Shown here: in pieces, positions 56,943 to 64,000 of the stretch
Layout: each line of letters starts with the position of its first letter
Numbering within the stretch: the first letter of the stretch is position 1
From: Megalobrama amblycephala
Taxonomy: Eukaryota; Chordata; Actinopteri; Cypriniformes; Xenocyprididae
Reading direction: 5' to 3'
Length of the DNA stretch: 64,000 nucleotides
Assembly (NCBI RefSeq): GCF_018812025.1
Contig: NC_063058.1
Span: 17,756,797-17,820,796, forward strand
Program-made: the position numbers and the translations under genes
The notes under the pieces: generated by a model
Told to the model about the DNA's origin: nothing
The model's input: only the letters and a program-made list of their open reading frames with translations
Databases searched by the model: none

Positions 56943-57935
56943 GAAGAGGATTAGGGCCAAGCAATAATAAAAAAATAAAACCATCTCGAGATTAAAGTTG
57001 TTAAATTTCGAGAAAAAAGTCAAGATAAAATGTTGAGAATAAACTCATTAAATTTCGAGAAAAAAGTCTAGAGAAAATGTTGAGAATAAAGTCATTAAAT
57101 TACGAGAAAAAAGTTGTTAAATTTCGAGAAAAAAGTCAAGATAAAATGTTGAGAATAAACTCATTAAATTTCGAGAAAAAAGTCGAGATAAAATGTTGAG
57201 AATAAAGTCATTAAATTACGAGAAAAAAGTTGTTAAATTACGAGAATAAACTCATTAAATTACGAGAAAAAAGTTGTTAAATTACGAGAACAAATTCATT
57301 AAATTACGAGAAAAAACTCGTTAAATTTCGAGAAAAAAGTCGAGATAAAATGTTGAGAATAAAGTCATTAAATTACGAGAAAAAAGTTGTTAAATTACGA
57401 GAATAAACTCATTAAATTATGAGAATAAAGTCATTAAATTATGAGAAAAAAGTCGTAATTTAACGAATTTGTTCTCGTAATTTAACAACTTTTTTCTCAT
57501 AATTTAATGAGTTTATTCTCAACATTTTATCTCGACTTTTTTCTTGTAATTTAATGACTTTATTCTCAACATTTTATCTCGACATTTTTCTCGAAATTTA
57601 ACGAGTTTTTTCTTGTAATTTAATGACTTTATTCTCAACATTTTATCTCGACATTTTTCTCGAAATTTAACGAGTTTTTTCTTGTAATTTAATGACTTTA
57701 TTCTCAACATTTTATCTCGACATTTTTCTCGAAATTTAACGAGTTTTTTCTTGTAATTTAATGACTTTATTCTCAACATTTTATCTCGACATTTTTCTCG
57801 AAATTTAACGAGTTTTTTCTCGTAATTTAACGAGTTTATTCTCAACATTTTATTTAGACTTTTTTCTCGAAATTTAGCGAGTTTAATCTCGAGATGGTTT
57901 TATTTTTTTATTATTGCTTGTCCCTAATCCTCTTC
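56943..57935. repeat. 1-kb palindrome of 69-bp tandem repeats
   Basis: The outer arms GAAGAGGATTAGGGCCAAGC and GCTTGTCCCTAATCCTCTTC and the next blocks AATAAAACCATCTCGAGATT / TAATCTCGAGATGGTTTTAT are inverted repeats. Inside, each arm is an array of ATTAAATTTCGAG, AAAAAAGTCGAGATAAAATG and TTGAGAATAAACTC modules. In the right arm the spacing of CTCAACATTTTATCTCGAC is 68-69 bp over four units. Because 69 is a multiple of three, an open frame with a 23-residue period appears at 57519-57848; it is an artefact. Origin unknown; a hairpin DNA element with internal expansion is likely. Confidence 0.88.
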
Positions 57936-59289
57936 CGTAGAGTAGTAAATAAAAAGTTATATAAATATAATAAATAAAGTTATATAAATAAAATACGTAT
58001 CTTGTACTGCCTTTGCCCTAAGTTTTGTGGATAAAGCATTTTTTTTGTATGTAAGCTTTTCTATCCCACAAAAAGACGCAAGCAAAGCAAAAAAATACAG
58101 CAGACACCCGCCGACTCATCGGAAATTACATAGCAGTAAATGTTTATGTCGTAGTTTTAACTATACAAAAAGTCTTAAGATACATTTGAATTAAGGACTT
58201 CGCAACTACAATCAAACCTTAATCCTGAGCTTTAGAGAGAGCCATAACTTCACAATCAATCTCAATCAGCGGCAGTTTAAACACTTTAGTTTGCAGTGGA
58301 TCTCATAAAGACAAGTTCTGGCATGTTCAGGAGCATAATGAGAAAACGCTGGAAGGTACCAGAGCTCACCCTGCCTCCCTAAAGCACCTCAGGGACTAAA
58401 GGGACACATGAAAGTGTTCTCATTTACTCATTTGCATTAATTTTCTGGTAGATTTTTAAATGATGTACAGCAAAAACATGTCAGAGAGGAGCTATTGAAA
58501 TAATTGCAAAGGCTTTAGGCTAAATTCTTGGGGTTTCCCTTGTAGAGATAGTTAATGGACCATGTCACCTCGGTCGACCCACTGGCATCGGTTTCAAAGA
58601 GCAGGAGTCAAAGAGATTAGCAGATGATGCAAAATAAAGGTTTATCCTGTGGCTCTAATGCAATAATGACAGGGCTATTCTGAGAGAATGATGGGTAATC
58701 CCATCATTTTTGTGCCGTTTGATAGGAAGAATGTGCATTGTATTTTCTTCTCCAATTGGAGTCACAAACAGGCGTGACTGCAGATGTGAACAAATACAAA
58801 TAAATGATAAATATCCGATAACAACAAAAGGGTTCAAGAAAAAGAGTTTCCATTTGAGAACACTAAAAGAGAAAGTTGGCAGACGGTTAGGATAAAGTCT
58901 CATTAACTTTAGCTAGATTTGTTAAACTCGTCCATGCTTGCACACTTTCTCCAGCCCTCTCTCTCTTATGGACACATACGGTCTTTGAAGAACAAAACGC
59001 CCAGCTTTAAGTGATGCTGAAAAGCGGCTTTCCTCTATAATTACTCAACTAATAACCCGAAGGCTATTGTACTCTTATCAGACGGAGAAAACCCACCTTT
59101 CTGGGTTTAAAAGGTTGTGCAAACACATTAGTGTTGTCGAAACACATGTTTGGTGTGTATGTGTGTACTGCCATTCTATTATGAGAAGACATTTTAAAAG
59201 CAGTGTATACAGACAACATCAGTTCAGTTTACGCTATTTTTGCAGCAACAGCATATCTTACATGTTTGTTGTTGTTGTGGTTGTTTGTT
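57936..59289. other. Intronic or intergenic DNA, nothing recognised
   Basis: No supported exon or element. Upstream exons of the - strand gene may lie here but none is distinguishable by eye. Confidence 0.4.
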
Positions 59290-60125
59290 TTAAAGGGGTG
59301 GTTGATTATGATTTTTTAATTTAGTTAGTGTGTAATGTTGCTGTTTGAGCATTAACAACATTTGCAAAGTTATGACGCTCAAAGTTCAATGCAAAGGGAG
59401 AAATTTTCTTTTAAAGTATTCGCTGTTTAAGGACTACAACAAACGACTGGTAGGGACTACACTGAGCTTCTTCCCGGGTTAGTGACATCACTATCCCTAA
59501 AATTTACATAAACCCTCCCCCTGAGAACACACAACAAAGGGGGTGAGGCCATGTTGGGCTGCTTTAGAGAAGAGGAAGAGTTGTTGTAATAGAGTGTTGT
59601 TACCATGCCTTCATTTTAAGCCGGACTGCTTCACAAATGAGGGTCAATGCTGGATTTGCACAAAAGATTAACACGACGGCATGTGCTAGTTGATGAGTTG
59701 AATCAACTCCACAGCAACTACATAAATTTATCCACTAACTATTCAGAAATGTCCAATTGTAACTTCTTCCTGAGTCTCTCCATCAGTGTCCGACTCCGGT
59801 CTGAACAATGTAAGGCTGAACACCGTTACTGACAATCGTCATTTTGGCTGCGTGACATTTTCCTGTTTTGTTGTTGTTGAGCAACCGAAGCGTGAGCTGT
59901 TAAAGCTCCGCCCTCTTCTGGAAAGCCGGCCAGAAGCAGCAGCTCATTTGCATTTAAAGGGACACACACATAAAATGGTGTGTTTTTGCTCACACCCAAA
60001 TAGGGGCAAATTTGACAAGTTATAATAAATGATCTGTGGGGTGTTTTGAGCTGAAACTTCACATTCTGGAGACAACAGAGACTTATATTACATCTTGTAA
60101 AAGAAGCATTATAGGTCCCCTTTAA
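59290..60125. mobile_element. TTAA element with AGGGG(T)GG ends
   Basis: The left end TTAAAGGGGTGGTTGATTAT and the right end GCATTATAGGTCCCCTTTAA are imperfect inverted repeats with TTAA borders. The right-hand part (GTTTTGAGCTGAAACTTCAC, GACTTATATTACATCTTGTA) resembles the end region of the AGGTGCCC family, so the two families may share ancestry. Non-coding. Confidence 0.7.
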
Positions 60126-60153
60126 GGATAAATCGAACAAAATGCAGTTAAGC

Positions 60154-60892
60154 TTAAGGCTCCGGTATATTTCAAACAAACTTTTTTCGTTCTTCGTTTA
60201 GGGGTAAAACGAAGTTCGAAATGTGTGACCAGCAATATACTGTAAACGAACATCTGACGCCGCCCACACTGCTGAGAGCGACTATGTAAATATGTGCTGT
60301 GCACTTTCTTCTCAGTAACAAAATAAACACAACAAAAATGAGAAAACAGTAAGCATTTATTATAGAAAGCATAAGAAAAGCGTCTGATCATAACAACATG
60401 GGTATGTTAGCACGAGCTCTGCAAAGTAGCACTCCAGTCACGTCACGTCTTCATAAAGCACTTTATTCAATGGATTGCTTAAAATCAAGCAGCTTTACAG
60501 TATCAAACATGAAAAACAGTTTTAGTGCCTCATTTTTTTTACAAGCACAACTTAATTTTGTACTATAAAGCGGCTATCTAGTCTGTTCATGTTTTCACCC
60601 ACGGAGATCTTACCTCAACAAACTCTACAGATCAAATGAGTCAGAGACGCGCTCCACGCGAGTGAAGGCGGAGCCTCAGCGCACACCTCCTGTTACGTTA
60701 TCGTCACTGACCAATGGTAGTACGAAGGTGTTTTGGTGCTGGAATGAACTTTTCCTGAAAGTTCGCTTTGGCAAGCCGTTTCGAACTTCCAAAAAGAACA
60801 CAAATCGAACTTCGTTTTGGCCTGATTTTGTTTGAAATTATGTCACATCAGTTCTTTCTTCAATTTCGTTTGAAGTATACCGGGGCTTTTAT
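60154..60892. mobile_element. MITE with GGCTCCGGTATATTTCAAAC ends
   Basis: The left end GGCTCCGGTATATTTCAAAC is mirrored at the right by GTTTGAAGTATACCGGGGCT; GTTCTTCGTTT / AATCGAACTTCGTTTT-type blocks continue the symmetry. About 740 bp. Open frames inside have no recognisable product. Confidence 0.72.
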
Positions 60893-62741
60893 GCTTAAAA
60901 AAAAAAAATGAAAAAAGAAAACATATTTGCCAAGACATATTCTTTGAAAACGAAGTCTTAATATCTTATGCGTTATGCGTTTTGATTCGACAAAAAATTT
61001 ATAATATATAATAAAATATATTTTATTTTGTATTATAATTTTATCTAATACAAAATTTTAGATACCGTGGGAAAAAAAAAAAAAAAAAAAAAAAGAATAT
61101 TCCATGTCCTCAATCAGAATTACAAAGAAAATGTGCAAAATAAATATACATCGGAGAAAAAAAAAAAAGAAAAAACTGCCAAACCACAAATTTCTCCCAA
61201 TTACTCAAATTAAAGAGGGAGATGCAAAATAAAAAGAGCACATAATCTAACAAAGAGAACAAGTCTTTTGATTTGAATTTGTGAAAAATTGTGACGTTCT
61301 GATTTTCAAGAGCCTTATGCAACAAATGACATAATTTGCATTGGTCGTGGATCCACCAGATGAGCTCTGCTACCGTCACAATCTGCTTGTGCATGTCATG
61401 TTTGGTTCAGTGTGCCAATCAGTGCAGGGCTTCAGGTCAGCAGTGGCAGCATATTCCTGCTCTGAAACTGATATCTGCCACTTCCTCTGACGCACAAACA
61501 CCAACAATGTTGGCCTGGCAACCGGTAACTATGGCGTCTGTGCACAGGAACTCTGCAAGACCAAGATTAAACCTGAAGTTTCCTTCTGGAAGCCAGCCCC
61601 TGTTTCATAAAGACCGGATCTCTTGTAATGCACAAGTAATCAAAGAGAATGAAGTAAATAAAAAGCATAAAAATAGTATAGTATATTAAAGTGGGGTTTA
61701 AAACGGATTCAACTTGTGAAATAGATTAAATTAAAAGCTCTTTCCTGTAATGTATACTGAACAGGGGACACATTACCTAAGCTTATATTACATAAGGCAA
61801 AAAACTGTACAACAATAAAATCAACAAAATAGAACATTTTGACCGAAAAACAATCTTAACAAATTACATAAATATGAATAAAAAATAATAAATAACTAAA
61901 TTAATAAATAAATGCAAAATTAAATGCATAAATAAGTAAATACAGTGGGTCTATATTTCCACAAGGATCATAATCATGCTTAAATCACGCTCATGGAAGC
62001 AGTGTGAACATGCAGGATGTCTTATCAGTGTCCAAGATCCAACTTCAAAGCTTCCCGTTTCCATAAATTCCCACTAAAACTCCCATAACTCACTATCATT
62101 ACACCTGGAGGGAGGGGACTCCAAGTTCTCATGCACCAGAAAAAGTTATAATAAGAAAAAGTTCAATTTTTTTCCCTTTACCTTTATACCTTAGGACCCA
62201 GTGTTTCTTTGACGGATTTCCTGTATACCCTCAAGCAAACAACACATATCTAACCAAGTTCACACAAAACGCCAAAGAATCAGTTTTTAATTTGGCTGTT
62301 TCTCCAAGTTATTTGGTGTAACATTATGTGTAGTTTGCACATGCCAAAATATTGTGCCGCAGGAAAACAGATAACATGGAGCCTAACAATGACAATGGTA
62401 AAAGTCCTGAGATGGAGCCAAGGAACACAATACAGTAGGTTATGTATGCGAATACAAAGGAAATGGGCTGACTTTTGAACTTGCAGCCAAACAATCAATC
62501 ACAATAAAAAACAGTCAAGTAAAGAGACCACCACTTAGAAGACTTAACATTAAAAGACCTGCACCTCCGCAAAGTAAAGGTAACATGCTGGTGATTTAAC
62601 TTCTGTAATGTCCTGCTCTCTCTTTGATGAGATTTATGGTACAGCTGTGGGACATGTGACTACAGGAGGTCATTAACTAAGATGGGAGACTCATGACACC
62701 AAAAAAAGTTTCATTCATGTACAGTACATGCTCACTTTAGT
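60893..62741. other. DNA with poly(A) runs, nothing recognised
   Basis: Contains A-runs at 60897-60908 and 61072-61094. An open frame at 61336-61689 has no recognised domain and no splice support. Confidence 0.4.
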
Positions 62742-62982
62742 GTTAAAGGATAGTTTACCCAAAACAAAAATTCTGTTTTCAGTTCCTCACCCTCGTGCCA
62801 TTCCAACCCTGTATGACTTTTCTGTGGAACACAGCAGAAGATATTTTGTAAAATGTCTTTTTTGTGGGGAAACAATACAATGAAAGTCAGTGAGGTCCAA
62901 TCAATATTGTTTTGGATGCCATTGACTTTCGTTGAACAAAAACAGCTGAAACATTTATCAAAATTCATTACTATTCCTTTAA
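62742..62982. mobile_element. Short TTAA fold-back element
   Basis: The left TTAAAGGATAGTTTACCCAA and the right ATTCATTACTATTCCTTTAA are imperfect inverted repeats with TTAA borders, about 240 bp. It contains CCCTCGTGCCATTCCAACCC, as seen in related fish fold-back elements. Confidence 0.7.
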
Positions 62983-63604
62983 AAGACTGACTCTAAAATC
63001 CACTTCCTTCAGGCTTTGGATTTGATTGTGGCTAATTGACAGGAAAATATTTACCGTTAAACCATCTGTTTCGGACAGAGATGTCATCATGTGTGCTGCT
63101 GACGCAATTCAGACTGACCTTTAAGGATATTAAAGAGATTTAAGCGGAAATGAGAAAGTAAAACACAAAACCGAAGCATCTTCGCACTGATTAACTGTGC
63201 TCCTTCTGTTTGGACAAATCCTGGGCTATATTCCAATATTACAGAGAAATGCAATCTTAGGAAGAAACATTATGGCATGAATGATTAAGAAATATTTCAA
63301 ATTCTGCACTATTTCTAGGTCACCAATCACATCTTTTATATAAATAAAAGGTATTTTTTTTACTATTATTTTACTACATTATATATATAAATACACAACT
63401 TTTATATGTAAAAATTGCATAATATAAATATATTTTTTTTTACACAAAATGTCTACATTTCTTAATAAAAAATAAAGTAAAATTACCAAACAGCAACAAT
63501 CATATGCCCTATTAAAAGTGGCACATTTGTATTATGTAAATAAATAAAATGTATAATATAAATGTATTATATATATATAAATGTGTATATATTATATAAA
63601 TGTG

Positions 63605-63643
<39 letters not shown>

Positions 63644-64000
63644 AGATAGATAGAATTACAAAAATAGCAGCAAGTGCCATGCAACAACCACATGCAGTCT
63701 TTAAATAGTTTTAAATGGTTTCCCACATGGCTTTTTTTTTTTTTTTTTTTTACACTTCACTCTGCTTTTGGTTTTCAAAGCATGTCTTTCCAGGGGCAGG
63801 TAAGAAGGTCACAAAGGGAAATAAAGGAGGAGTTGTGGAGGGAGGCCCACCACTGCATTGTACTTTCCAGCCATCAATCAGTCCTGAATCACCTTTGAAA
63901 GATAGACATCTATCAAAGCCTCAGGAATATCTATCACTGCAGGGTCAAAATGCAAAGGCGAGTCACAGAAGAGCCACTTGATACTGGTCTTTCATTCTGA
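62983..64000. other. AT-rich DNA to window end
   Basis: No gene found. Contains AT-rich repeats around 63350-63620 and a T-run at 63731-63750. Confidence 0.4.
63607..63653. repeat. (TA)n(GATA)n microsatellite
   Basis: About 34 bp of TA followed by three GATA units. Confidence 0.95.

Noticed and set aside
57519..57848. A 109-aa frame with a 23-residue repeat (LNYKKKLVKFREKC-like)
   Set aside because: It is explained by a 69-bp tandem DNA repeat whose period is a multiple of three. There is no start context, homologue or splice support.
56943..57935. A regularly spaced array that could be mistaken for CRISPR
   Set aside because: The modules are contiguous variants of one AT-rich unit with no unique spacers, and the DNA is vertebrate.

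Overview
The window is vertebrate nuclear DNA from a ray-finned fish, most probably a cyprinid (zebrafish/carp group). The evidence is spliced genes with GT-AG introns, fish-type Tc1 transposons, a tRNA-derived SINE fragment, a very high load of short inverted-repeat DNA transposons (MITEs) and long (TA)n tracts. The species cannot be fixed by reading alone.

Genes. (1) Positions 3287-8227, + strand: the last four coding exons of a TEAD transcription factor, best matched to TEAD1. They encode the C-terminal YAP/TAZ-binding domain; the DNA-binding TEA domain lies upstream of the window. (2) Positions 14516-15829, + strand: the complete single-exon rassf10 gene (437 aa). TEAD1 next to RASSF10 is the order on human 11p15, so this is conserved synteny. 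(3) Between 47.5 and 56.8 kb, - strand: four exons with matching splice phases from a Ser/Lys/Arg-rich protein that I do not recognise. The gene continues beyond the parts I can see on both sides.

The rest is intronic or intergenic and is dominated by mobile elements. There are four Tc1-like elements. Two share the same inactivating lesions, one has lost its catalytic middle, and one has an almost intact frame with D-36-E spacing. Many fold-back elements are flanked by TTAA. One putative piggyBac-type remnant is present, as are hAT-like MITEs (one with a clear 8-bp target duplication), several element-in-element nests, a 1-kb palindrome built from 69-bp repeats, and simple repeats. The roughly 31 kb between rassf10 and the first exon of the third gene holds no gene that I can support.

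How it fits together: TEAD1 is the nuclear effector of Hippo/YAP signalling, and RASSF10 belongs to the N-terminal RASSF scaffold family, but nothing here shows a direct regulatory link. I found no evidence of an undescribed enzymatic or defence system. The most informative content is transposon natural history: a local tandem duplication acts as an internal empty site and shows TTAA target duplication for two MITE families, and several MITEs have landed end to end on shared TTAA sites.
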